Origin: Kuafuiihalomonas sp039024635
GTDB lineage: Bacteria > Myxococcota > Kuafuiibacteriia > Kuafuiibacteriales > Kuafuiibacteriaceae
DNA: 64,000 bases
Assembly: GCA_039024635.1 (NCBI GenBank)
Contig: JBCCQA010000009.1
Span: 62,001-126,000, forward strand
Direction: 5' to 3'
A program made the position numbers and the translations under genes. Below, piece after piece: positions 54,737 to 63,261 of this stretch (positions are counted from its first letter, which is position 1; every line of letters starts with the position of its first letter). The notes beneath the pieces were generated by a model. The model searched no databases. It was not told where the DNA came from and saw nothing but the letters and a program-made list of their open reading frames with translations.

Positions 54737-56254
54737 TTGAAAGCCGGTCGTCCACGTTCTGGGACCGATCGAGTGTCGCTCGGTCGAACTCTGGAGGGTC
54801 TGGTCGTGCGCCTATGCATGTTGCGACTGGGCCTGAATCAGGTGAGATTCTCGCGACTTGTTGGGGCTAGTGAGGGCACCGTCTCGCGTTGGTTGGACGG
54901 AAGCACCAATGCTCCCTCCTGGCCGGAGCTGTGGAGAGCCCTTCAGGATGCCCGCTCCGAACCGGCGCCTTCCGGAACAGTCCAGACGACTTTCTGGACC
55001 CGTAGCCTGGAGTCCCGAAGCACGAAGCTCGAGAACCTCAACCAATCCTGTGGTCTGGACACAGCGTTGTGCGCCGCGGAGGCGGTCCAGAACGCTCTGG
55101 GCACCTCTCCCGTGGCCAAAGGCCACGAGCCCGTAATGGAGCTGGACCGGATCGCGGCGACAACGGCGGTTGAGAACCGGGACGCCTTTGTCACCAAGAT
55201 GAAAACCATCCTCGAACCCGTGAGCCTGAGACGAGACGCCATCTATCGATGGTCTGGACGAATAGGGCACGGGCTCTTCGTTCAAGCAGGACCTCGTTTC
55301 CAGAGTGCCACCATTAATCCGGATACGGGCGAGGTTCTGGAGCCCAACTTCGTGCGGGTCGACATCTCTGGACAGCTCCTCCAGAAACCTCGTCTGCTCC
55401 ACACGCTGATGGGAGCGGTCTTCGAACGAGTTGTGACGCCGAGCTCTTGGCAAGTGACTCTCATCGACTTCGCTGCCACTTACAACGAGCCCCGTTTCGC
55501 CATCCTCGGTCTGGACCGACGGACGAGGTCACTGACCGTCGGGTGCCCCTCTCACCCCGTTCTCAAGGGCTACGCCCTCAACCACTACTTCGGTTCGAAA
55601 CGGAGCAGTCGCTTCATCCGGCACTACAACAAGCGGACAGAACGAGCTGATAGGCTTCTCGCTGACCCCAGGCTCGAGCGCGACCTCTTGGGAGCCAGCG
55701 AGCTTGGACCCCCACCGGACCCAGACGGTGCTACGACAGTCACAGGGGATGACATGGAGCACCAGGCCCGCGTGGACAACCAGGAGCGACTGAGCAACCG
55801 GTTTCGCGGCATGAGCTGGCCAGCCTACATCTGCGAGTGGAGTCACGCCCACCGCATCGAGGGCTCTGTTCGCCCTCGACCGTGGACGAGGCCGAACGCT
55901 ATCGATCGGCACCCGACAGGGCTCATCCAACGTATCCTCGACGGTCCGAATCCGTTCCGGAGCCACGATGTCATCCATCTAGGCGTTCTTCCGGAGGAGA
56001 GCTCCCTTGTCCCGATCCTGGTCTGGGCTCGGGTTGAGGGCTTGCCTGCCGTCCTCGACGACCTGGCCGTGGTATCCAGGTCGAAAGCCGAGGAGCGGGC
56101 GTTTCGTAGGGTGCTTCTCGACGAGCTCGAGTTGCTGGCCAACTCAACGGAGTGGCACGGCATCCTTCATCCGGAAGTCGTGCTCCGCATGAATGCCGAA
56201 CGTCTCCAGCGAGAGCTGGATGAGGTGTTTCGTCGCGCGGGCCAATGTCGATGA
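54737..56254 (+). CDS. HTH plus Rep_trans/MobT-like replication or transfer initiator
   Basis: A 505-aa protein from a TTG start with GAGG upstream. Residues ~25-65 form an XRE-like HTH (LNQVRFSRLVGASEGTVSRW). Residues ~225-330 resemble the Rep_trans core of plasmid rolling-circle initiators and the Tn916 Orf20/MobT relaxase: VTLIDFAATYN matches the IDxA metal-site strand, and NHYFGSKRSSRFIRHYNKRT matches the YFGS...RxYxK block with a candidate catalytic Tyr. MobT has this same HTH-Rep_trans order. It would nick the element's origin for replication or transfer. The match rests on motifs only. Confidence 0.55.
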   Translation: MKAGRPRSGTDRVSLGRTLEGLVVRLCMLRLGLNQVRFSRLVGASEGTVSRWLDGSTNAPSWPELWRALQDARSEPAPSGTVQTTFWTRSLESRSTKLENLNQSCGLDTALCAAEAVQNALGTSPVAKGHEPVMELDRIAATTAVENRDAFVTKMKTILEPVSLRRDAIYRWSGRIGHGLFVQAGPRFQSATINPDTGEVLEPNFVRVDISGQLLQKPRLLHTLMGAVFERVVTPSSWQVTLIDFAATYNEPRFAILGLDRRTRSLTVGCPSHPVLKGYALNHYFGSKRSSRFIRHYNKRTERADRLLADPRLERDLLGASELGPPPDPDGATTVTGDDMEHQARVDNQERLSNRFRGMSWPAYICEWSHAHRIEGSVRPRPWTRPNAIDRHPTGLIQRILDGPNPFRSHDVIHLGVLPEESSLVPILVWARVEGLPAVLDDLAVVSRSKAEERAFRRVLLDELELLANSTEWHGILHPEVVLRMNAERLQRELDEVFRRAGQCR

Positions 56255-56379
56255 ACGACGCCACCTTGGACGACGTCGACCGGAGAGCCGCTGTGCTGCA
56301 ACTCAAGGGGGTCCTCGAAAGGGCACGCGTCCATCACCGCGGAGACGATCCCGAGGTAGCGTTGGATCCAAGGAGCTAA
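56251..56379 (+). CDS. Small 42-aa protein coupled to the Rep-like gene
   Basis: An ATG at 56251 overlaps the stop of the preceding gene (ATGA) and opens a 42-codon frame ending TAA at 56377. The peptide begins MNDATLDDVDRRAAVLQLKG and continues as an amphipathic, charged helix. The overlap and the protein-like composition suggest translation by coupling. No family is recognised. Confidence 0.45.
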   Translation: MNDATLDDVDRRAAVLQLKGVLERARVHHRGDDPEVALDPRS

Positions 56380-57101
56380 GGGCCGTGCTCCGGAACCGAA
56401 TAGGCCGGAACGTGGCCATACCAGCTGACGAGCTTCTTCGACGGCTTCCCCGAGAACGAGTTCGAGGCACCGGCCAAAGCACTACAGAAGCCGCAGGACG
56501 AGCGCCCGCTCGAGCTCAGCGGTGGTCGAGTCCGTCCTTCGAATCTGTGCCCGAGCAAGTGAAGCCTCAGGTTGCCAGGATCTTGTAGCCCGGAGCATCG
56601 AGCCAGGCCTCACAGAGCCGCCTGCACCAACCGCAGCTTCGCGGCTTTGATAGGTCTTCCGAGACAAGGGTTGGTCGAACGACCGAAGGGCAGGTTCGAT
56701 CGTTTTTCTAGAGTTTCGGCTCAGACGCCCGGGAACTGGAGCCGCCGAAAAATGTAAGATCTTCTGAGACGGTCGAGATACGATAGCCTGATCACGATAG
56801 GGTGAGCTCTGGATTTCTTCACCAACTTATCCGTCTGCTTTCTCCGCTTGGCAGATGTCGCGTGGTGTTGCGCGACTCGACATCAAGATGATCTCCAACA
56901 TGTCCGCGGTTTAGCCGTCGGATAGGCCAAGAACTACCAACGGTTCCGGCAACCGAGTCTTGAGCATCGTGCCTGCCGTTTGGCAAATGCAGGGGGTCGG
57001 TCGCCCAGGGTTCGCCGTCTGGACGTCGCGGTCGACCTGGAGGTTGCATATGGCCGCCTCATCGCCTTCCAGGCCCAACGACGACCGATCCAAAGAACTG
57101 C
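56380..57101. other. Island interval without a convincing gene
   Basis: This 722-bp stretch has no frame with a good start and protein-like composition over its full length. Around 56395-56588 a plus-strand frame reads ELRAVLRNRIGRNVAIPADE and could be a gene remnant. From about 56690 to 56960 the DNA is richer in A+T, with a short inverted repeat GGTCG-AA-CGACC near 56672. It may hold regulatory sites or an origin downstream of the Rep-like gene, but nothing specific is supported. Confidence 0.4.
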
Positions 57102-58000
57102 ATGGCCCGTCACCGCCGGACCTTCGTCGAGGTCTGGAGACGGAGGGGGCAGTATCTAGGTAGCAGAATCCTCATCTACGACGGTCTGGAGCGCTATCGC
57201 GCTCGCCAACGTGACGAGGCCAACGGGTTCTCCGAGCGTTACCACGACATGTCGATCTCCAGAGATGGTCGGCGTGGACGCGCATCGAGGTGAAGTAGCT
57301 GCACGTCGAGGTGGACGACCTCGAACTCGCGCTCAAGGGCGCCCGAGATCTCCTCCAGACACTCTGGTTCCACCAGGTCGGCGAGCTTTACGATGCAAAC
57401 CGGCGGAAGCTCTTGGGCGAAGCGCTCGCCGCTGGCTTCAACCCGAACGCACCGCTCACGCGCCGCGCCGTGCAATACGCCCTTCTGTCGATGCGGGCCT
57501 TGCATCGTTAGCAAGGAAGACCCTCAAGAGAGCTCGCTAAGGACGCCCGCACCGCTCGACGCAACTCGCCTGAGGTTAGCCAACGAGCGCTCATCGACTT
57601 GCTGGAGCTCGGTCTTCCCGAGGGGCGGGCCACCGCCGCAGCGAAGCTCCACCGCTCCGTAGTTGCGGCGATGCTCAGCTCCATGCTGAGCATCAATCTC
57701 CCGGCGGACTCCGACTGGGTGCCCAAGCTCCGCGAGCTGCTCGAGTCCGTGCTGATCGACCGCATGGGCCGACGGAGACATCGCATCTGGACATCCCGGT
57801 TCGCGTTCTCTAGCGCGACGGTCGGACCCCTGCACCTAGGCTACGGGGTGCCGCAGGCCTACTCGGAGCGCCTTGACGGATTGCGTCGAACGTTGCTCAA
57901 GGAGGTCCGGAGCCAAAGTGCCAGAAGCGCTCGATTCCGTACCTCCAGGCTTGATCTCGCACCTTGCAGGGGTCACCTGTCATCCAGACCTCTGAGGTAA
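57102..58000 (+). pseudogene. Decayed island gene (frame change and two TAG codons)
   Basis: The frame starting at ATG 57102 (RRTFVEVWRRRGQYLGSRIL) appears coding but ends at 57293. In a second frame, protein-like sequence starts at about 57265 (SAWTRIEVK), meets TAG at 57296, continues with DDLELALKGARDLLQTLWF, meets TAG at 57509, then runs open to 58000 through RALIDLLELGLPEGR and LRELLESVLIDRMGR. This is best read as one gene broken by a frameshift and two nonsense mutations. No family is recognised. Independent short genes are the alternative. Confidence 0.45.
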
Positions 58001-58292
58001 CCGGTTTCTGGGATTTCTGGCACAACCCGATGCGCCGGCCATCGTCCAGACGCGCCGCAGACCGCATGGAGCCAAAATGGAAGAGCTTGGCGGTTGTCGA
58101 TGGAGGGCGTCCGCGCGAGCATCGCGGGGCGCCCCACGTAGTCCAGATGGATCATTCAAAACCGAAACTCTATGAACGGTGCCGGCGAGTAAGCGCCATC
58201 CGAACCAAGACAAGAGTCAACCCGAACACGAGCCCCCTGCGGACTCCTTGCGAGGATTCAGTCCGTCGGTGATTGCTCACAAGGAGGACCCC

Positions 58293-59303
58293 GTGAGTCT
58301 CCGAAGACGCTTTGGCAACCCCGACATCTCGGTTCCGGTCGAGGCCGACGAGCACGGCCACATCGACCGTCGTTGCCCGGCGCATGACTGTGGCTTCCGT
58401 TTCAAGGTCCACGCCGAAGACTGGAAGGAAGTAGTGCGCGACGAGGAGGTCTTCTGTCCCAACTGCGGCCGGACCGCGACCTCGGACCGCTGGCTCACGC
58501 CCGAGCAGAGCCGACAGCTCCGACGGGAGGCCGAGAAGCAGGCCAAGTTCATAATCGAGAAAGCGCTCAACGGGAGCGCGCGGGACTTCAATCGCCGTCA
58601 GCCCCGCAATTCGATGATCAAGCTCAGCGTGACTGCACCGAGAGCCGGCGTTCCCCCTATCGTCGTCCCCATCCGAGCCGCTGAGGCAATGACGCTCCGA
58701 TTAGCCTGCCGGCAGTGCGACTGCCGTTTCGCTTTCGTAGGCGCCGCCTACTTCTGCCCATCTTGCGGGCACAACAGCGTCGAGGATTGCTTCGAGCAGT
58801 CAATCGAGCGAATCCGAAGCGCGATCAGGACGTCTAGCGAGATCAGGGTCGCCCTCGACCGGGATACCGCTGAGCAGGTCTTACTCAGCCTGCGCGAGAA
58901 CGCCATCAACAACCTAGTCACCGCATTTCAGAGCTTGGCCGACCGCCTTTACGAGGCGCGGACCTCGAAGGAGCCCCCTAAGAACGCGTTCCAAAGTCTA
59001 AACCGCGGAAGTCAGCTGCTAGAAACGGAGTGTGGCGTGACCTTCGAGGCCATCATCGGAACTCAGCGCCTCGCCCGTCTCGGCCTCTTCTTCCAACGTC
59101 GGCACATCCTCAGCCACAACGGCGGCATCGTTGACGACGAGTACCTCGTCCGGAGCGGCGATTCTGCCTACCGGTCCGGCCAGCGCCTTGTCGTTCAAGG
59201 CGAGGAGGTTCTAGAAATGGCCCAACTCGTCGAGGACCTGGGTCGGGGCGTCAGGGCGGCCCTTACGCCGGCCGCGACCTCCGAAGACAGTGCAACCGAG
59301 TGA
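58293..59303 (+). CDS. Zinc-ribbon / HEPN-motif protein
   Basis: A 336-aa protein. The GTG at 58293 has a perfect AAGGAGG five to six bases upstream, so the longer upstream frame is not used. Four cysteines at 28, 33, 55 and 58 (CPAHDC, CPNC) and a second set near 138-160 (CRQCDC, CPSCGH) form two zinc ribbons. In the helical C-terminal half, FFQRRHILSHNGGIVDDEYL carries the Rx4-6H motif of HEPN ribonucleases. HEPN proteins commonly cut RNA in toxin-antitoxin and phage-defence systems. A nuclease role is inferred from this motif and the neighbouring RES and TIR genes. Confidence 0.65.
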   Translation: MSLRRRFGNPDISVPVEADEHGHIDRRCPAHDCGFRFKVHAEDWKEVVRDEEVFCPNCGRTATSDRWLTPEQSRQLRREAEKQAKFIIEKALNGSARDFNRRQPRNSMIKLSVTAPRAGVPPIVVPIRAAEAMTLRLACRQCDCRFAFVGAAYFCPSCGHNSVEDCFEQSIERIRSAIRTSSEIRVALDRDTAEQVLLSLRENAINNLVTAFQSLADRLYEARTSKEPPKNAFQSLNRGSQLLETECGVTFEAIIGTQRLARLGLFFQRRHILSHNGGIVDDEYLVRSGDSAYRSGQRLVVQGEEVLEMAQLVEDLGRGVRAALTPAATSEDSATE

Positions 59304-59646
59304 GGTACCCCCAACCATCCTCAACGAAATCCGGAGATGTGGTCAGGCCCCTTGGGATGACGAATGCCGATGCACCGCGGCAATCGAGCGGGTGAGAGAT
59401 TGACATCGGGCCGAGCAGGATTGGAAGAAGGCTCGGAGTTCAGCGAGTCAGAGGCGATTCGGCCACCTCCGGAAGCAATACGAGTTTCTCGGGCTGCACT
59501 TCAAGCTAGGCAGCGTGAACGGCCCCCCGAAGACACGGCGCTCCCTGTCCTACGAAGGGTTGGTTGAGGTGGAGCCAAACGAGCGCGCCTCGTCGGTGCG
59601 GATGGAGTCGGTCACCATCCTAAGTCGTATCTGGCATGCATCATGA
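59290..59646 (+). pseudogene. Small ORF interrupted by in-frame TGA
   Basis: From a GTG at 59290, overlapping the previous gene, a frame reads VPPTILNEIRRCGQAPWDDE up to TGA at 59401. The same frame then continues with protein-like sequence (RRFGHLRKQYEFLGLHFKLG, RRSLSYEGLVEVEPNERASS) to a TGA ending at 59646. Both halves look coding, so a nonsense mutation in one gene of ~118 codons is the simplest view. Its end overlaps the convergent RES gene. Confidence 0.4.
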
Positions 59647-60328
59647 CCGACGAACAGGGCGACGACAGCCCTGCGGTTTTCGAGCTTTGGAACATGATTC
59701 CCTCTGGAGCCGGAGTCTCCGAGAACTCAAAACGGATGAACTCCGCAAACGCTTGTGTCGGAACGTACTCCACCTCACGCACCGCATGCCGGTCCACGGG
59801 GGCACTGACTTCGCCAGCAAACCTTCGCAGGAAACGCGCCGTCTCCTGCGCATCCCTTGAAGCGCCCGAAAAGAAGCCCACGGAGGGAATCCTTGTAAGG
59901 TCGACAAGGTACAAATTGTCCGCCGCGACGAATCGCGCCCCGGTCACGTATTTCCCTTCAACCTCGGACGGGTCCACCGTTTCGAGCGCCGCAGTCTCGT
60001 AGTCGATTGCTCCGTAGAACATTGAGACCCCTGCCGGGCCCATTCGGTTCGCCGTCGCGAATTGCCTGGGAGCCGAGCCAAGGTCCGAAGAGCCGAACCT
60101 GTGATCTATCCCGCTGTGAACCCGAACCCTCCAGAAGCCTTCGTCGGCCCCGACGCGCCCAATAAGGCCCTGCTGGCTGATCTCGTGACCAACGACGTGC
60201 GGGAGTCGACCAATCGGAACCTCATCTGGGTCGAACTCGTCTTGAGGTTGGCGTTCGGACCAGAAAGTGAACATGCTCTCACACCACCTCTCGATCTCCT
60301 TGGGCGCGTAGATGCGCCGCCGGTGCAC
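59612..60328 (-). CDS. RES domain protein (candidate NAD+-degrading toxin)
   Basis: A 238-aa protein from a GTG start. The RES core has FWRVRVHSGIDHRFGSSDLG, MGPAGVSMFYGAIDYETAAL and REVEYVPTQAFAEFIRF, the usual arginine, tyrosine and glutamate-bearing segments. Known RES toxins degrade NAD+ and are paired with Xre/MbcA/ParS antitoxins; none is adjacent here. Upstream of the GTG the frame stays protein-like for another 24 codons (KLERQAVRWTAEAALWRWAD) back to a TAA at 60402-60404 with no ATG, GTG or TTG in it, so the true N-terminus may be longer or the gene may be 5'-truncated. Confidence 0.75.
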   Translation of the reverse strand: MHRRRIYAPKEIERWCESMFTFWSERQPQDEFDPDEVPIGRLPHVVGHEISQQGLIGRVGADEGFWRVRVHSGIDHRFGSSDLGSAPRQFATANRMGPAGVSMFYGAIDYETAALETVDPSEVEGKYVTGARFVAADNLYLVDLTRIPSVGFFSGASRDAQETARFLRRFAGEVSAPVDRHAVREVEYVPTQAFAEFIRFEFSETPAPEGIMFQSSKTAGLSSPCSSVMMHARYDLGW

Positions 60329-60443
60329 CTGCTCGTCGGCCCAGCGCCAGAGCGCCGCCTCGGCGGTCCAGCGAACCGCCTGCCGCTCGAGCTTGATGTG
60401 GTTTTAGAGAGTGCTGAAGACGTGTACCTTCCTTGGGGGATCG

Positions 60444-60593
60444 ATGGCGAGGAACACGGTACAGAACGCCGCGGTAGGGTTGCCAGAGGTTGAGAAGGCA
60501 ACCGTAGGTCCTTCGCAGGACACGATCCTAAAGGCTGCAGACGGCGATACAATGGCCTTCTGCGGCACGGACCGCCGCGCCGAGGCTGCCTAG
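60444..60593 (+). CDS. Small 49-aa protein coupled to the TIR gene
   Basis: An ATG at 60444 follows a strong ribosome-binding site (GGGGGATCG) and opens a 49-codon frame that ends three bases before the TIR gene start. The peptide begins MARNTVQNAAVGLPEVEKAT and ends with FCGTDRRAEAA. Tight coupling to the TIR-TPR gene suggests a shared function, such as a regulator, decoy or recognition peptide; this is inference. The opposite strand is also open for ~45 codons here but has no good start signal. Confidence 0.5.
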   Translation: MARNTVQNAAVGLPEVEKATVGPSQDTILKAADGDTMAFCGTDRRAEAA

Positions 60594-60596
60594 AAG

Positions 60597-62555
60597 ATGG
60601 TTGATTCGGCCGACAATGCCGTGGTTCCGGTTGCTGAGCTCGGTTTCTTCCACCGACTTCGGGCCCGCTTCTTCGGCTTCGACGTATTCATCTCCTACAG
60701 CCAAAGCGATGGACTCGGTTACGCAATGGCTCTCGAAAGCAATCTGAAGGCCAAAGACTTCGCCGTCTTTCGCGATGCACGAGAGCTGACTGTCGGAAAT
60801 CGTGTTGGCGACACGATCGAGTGGGCTCTCAGAAAGAGCCGGATGCTGGTGGTCGTCGATTCGCCAGAGGCTCGTCGCTCAGAATGGGTGGGATTGGAGG
60901 TCGAATCGTTCAGGAAACGGAGCGATCGTCCCATTACGGTTGTCAAGTTCCAACAAACACCTCCGCCGTGGAGAGGCTTATCGGAGCGGCTGTTCCTGCA
61001 GGAAGAGCCCGAGGCGCTGGCCTCCAGTCAACCTTCCCCCGAAACCGTCCAAGCTATTCCGGAGTCCCTTAGCTTCGGCCGCGTCAATCAGAGGGCACGG
61101 TGGGCAGTGCGGACGGTGGCTGTTCTCCTGATCGCGCTCGGGATTGGGCTGGTTCAGCAGTTCTTCGTCGCCCAGGCCGAACGTAGACGGGCGGAGCACG
61201 AGCGTGACGAGGCCGAAGAGCTGATCGACTACATGGTGAAAGACCTTCGGGACTCGCTGACCGTGTTGGGACGGACCGACGTCCTCCGGGGTCCAGCGCA
61301 GAGGGTGCTGGGCTACTTTGAACGATCATCCGTTGGGATCACCTCGACAGAGCGCGTCTTGCTTCGCCGCAATGCCCTCATCAACCTGGGCAACGTGGAC
61401 ATCGAGGGCGGTGACGTAGCCCGAGCCGCCGAGAGCTTCGAGTCGGCCCTCGCCATAGCCCGACAGCTCGCTGAAGATCGGGCACCAAGCAATGACGAAT
61501 CGCAGGCTCGGTTGGCGGATAGCGAGGTGTTCATGGGGCGGATCCGGCAAAGGCAAGGACGTCTCCATGAAGCCGATGAGATGTTCTCATCCGCGGAGCG
61601 CAGGATGCTCCAACTGCTTCCCGATCCAGGTGCCGATCTGGAATGGCACCGGATCCTCATTTCAGCACGGACCGGATTGGCGGAACTCCGTCTGAGGGAC
61701 GGGAGGCCCGAGGAGGCGAGGGAGTATCACCATAGGAGCCTCGATCGGCTGAAGAAGCTGCGGAAGACCCTCCCGTCCAACGAGCTGCTGGTACTCGACG
61801 AGGTGGTCTCGCTTTCCTTCATCGCTCAGAGCTACGAGCACCATGGCCAGCCCAAAGAGGCTGGCATTTGGTATCAACGGGCCATCGATGTGGCTGGAAC
61901 GTCGACACGCGCCGATGTCTTCCGGAGAGACCAGGATCTCAGCGCATTGCACTCGGGACTGGGGCGCAGCCAGGCCGAGACGAAAGAGTTCGACGGGGCC
62001 CGACTGGCCTTCGATGAGGCGCTGCGTCTCAGTCAAGTGATCAGCTCTCACGATCCCAGCAATCGCCGCTGGCGTGGCTTCTTGGCGACGAGCCACGATG
62101 ACGTCGGTAACTTGTCCCTACGGATGGGAGATACACAGATGGCGGCAAGGCACTACCAGGCCGCCATGGACATTCGAGTCGCACTCCTCAGGCTCGACTC
62201 CAACAACGTTGAGTGGCAAAGCTCGGTGGCCACGAGTCACAACAAGATGGCATCCGTCGCCTTGCAAGAACAGCAGTGGGAGGCGGCTGCGGAAGGCTTT
62301 CGAAAGAGCAACGGAACCCTAGCGTCACTGCCAGTGAATGCCGATGTGTTGCAGCGGGTAGCTGTGAACCATCGGATGATCGCAGTCAGCCTACAGCAAC
62401 TTGGTCGTTTTCGAGAGGCGGCTGAGGCCTGCCAGCAGAGCCTCGATGCGATGACCGCTCTGCTGTCGCAGACTCAAGATAGCCCACTATGGCGGGTCAG
62501 GCACGAGGAGTTGTCGGCTCTCTGTCCGGCTCTGAGAGCCGCAGGGGGGCGCTGA
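60597..62555 (+). CDS. TIR domain, transmembrane, TPR protein
   Basis: A 652-aa protein. Residues ~27-145 form a TIR domain: FDVFISYSQSDG, FAVFRDARELTVGNRVGDTI, MLVVVDSPEARRSEWVGLEV, with the candidate catalytic Glu in the last segment. A single membrane helix (VAVLLIALGIGLVQQFFVA, ~170-190) is followed by a coiled coil and about seven TPR units (AAESFESALAIARQL, AREYHHRSLDRLKKL, ARHYQAAMDIRVAL). Bacterial TIR domains often cleave NAD+ in phage-defence abortive infection; here a TPR sensor on the far side of the chain may control it. It is coupled to the 49-aa ORF upstream. Confidence 0.85.
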   Translation: MVDSADNAVVPVAELGFFHRLRARFFGFDVFISYSQSDGLGYAMALESNLKAKDFAVFRDARELTVGNRVGDTIEWALRKSRMLVVVDSPEARRSEWVGLEVESFRKRSDRPITVVKFQQTPPPWRGLSERLFLQEEPEALASSQPSPETVQAIPESLSFGRVNQRARWAVRTVAVLLIALGIGLVQQFFVAQAERRRAEHERDEAEELIDYMVKDLRDSLTVLGRTDVLRGPAQRVLGYFERSSVGITSTERVLLRRNALINLGNVDIEGGDVARAAESFESALAIARQLAEDRAPSNDESQARLADSEVFMGRIRQRQGRLHEADEMFSSAERRMLQLLPDPGADLEWHRILISARTGLAELRLRDGRPEEAREYHHRSLDRLKKLRKTLPSNELLVLDEVVSLSFIAQSYEHHGQPKEAGIWYQRAIDVAGTSTRADVFRRDQDLSALHSGLGRSQAETKEFDGARLAFDEALRLSQVISSHDPSNRRWRGFLATSHDDVGNLSLRMGDTQMAARHYQAAMDIRVALLRLDSNNVEWQSSVATSHNKMASVALQEQQWEAAAEGFRKSNGTLASLPVNADVLQRVAVNHRMIAVSLQQLGRFREAAEACQQSLDAMTALLSQTQDSPLWRVRHEELSALCPALRAAGGR

Positions 62556-63261
62556 CCGACCCGTAGGTCCTTGGAACAGTGGGCGCCAGCCGGGTTGCTC
62601 GCCGCAGACTTGGCTCACCCGGGTTGGGTTCAGAACAGGAGGATGCCGACGACGAAGGCCAGCGGCGCGATGATGTACGCAATCCAGTGGATCGCGGTGC
62701 TACCTCCCGGCCGAATCGCTCACACATCGTTTCCAGCTTGCCCAGCAGAAGGCTGTTGGGGGCCCGAAGGCGGAGGATCAGGGTACCCAGGCCGAACATA
62801 AAAGCGTGTAGTGCTCCCCCGATCTCAAGCCACTTTCAGTCCGAATCCTGATCGATGCTGCGCAAGCTTCGATATCCCACAGTCCGATGATCCATCTCAT
62901 GGATCGGCCCGGTTAAAGGGCTGAGCCTCGGACCTCGGCGCGCTGTCGTTAAGGATCTCCCCAGAGCGACCCAGGCTGCAGAAGCATGGCACCGCATCCT
63001 GTCGTCGCAGTGTATGCCCTGTCCGACGGTGTGCTGGTTTAGTCTACGGATCGCCCTCTGGCGCACAAGCCGCATGGAGACGTGAACTTCGTCGAAGAGC
63101 GTCCATGCTACAGCCTTCTCTACGCGTCACCTGCAATACCTTCCGGCTGACCCCGTCGACCTTCACGGCCGCTTTGCGCCCGCGGAGAGCTCCTTCTCCG
63201 CCGAGCAGATGGCCAGAAGCTTGGGACCAACTCGACGACTCCGGTCCAGGTAGGACGAACG
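62556..63261. other. Island interval with gene remnants only
   Basis: No intact gene is supported in these 706 bp. On the minus strand a frame at 62799 starts MFGLGTLILRLRAPNSLLLG; near 62700, in a different frame, the sequence reads TAIHWIAYIIAPLAFVVGIL and stops at about 62634. Together these look like a small membrane protein gene broken by a frameshift. The rest, 62810-63260, shows only short open frames on both strands. Confidence 0.4.

Noticed and set aside
56530..56555. TTCGAATC...TGTGCCC resembling the tRNA-Val 3' end, as a possible attR
   Set aside because: It lacks four internal bases of the tRNA sequence and matches only 15 scattered bases; chance is the better explanation.
59401..59403. 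In-frame TGA as a selenocysteine codon
   Set aside because: No Cys-containing redox motif surrounds it and no SECIS-like hairpin is evident just downstream.
60106..60552. 148-codon minus-strand frame upstream of the TIR gene
   Set aside because: Ser/Arg-rich low-complexity composition typical of a shadow frame; the RES frame and the small plus-strand ORF explain the DNA better.
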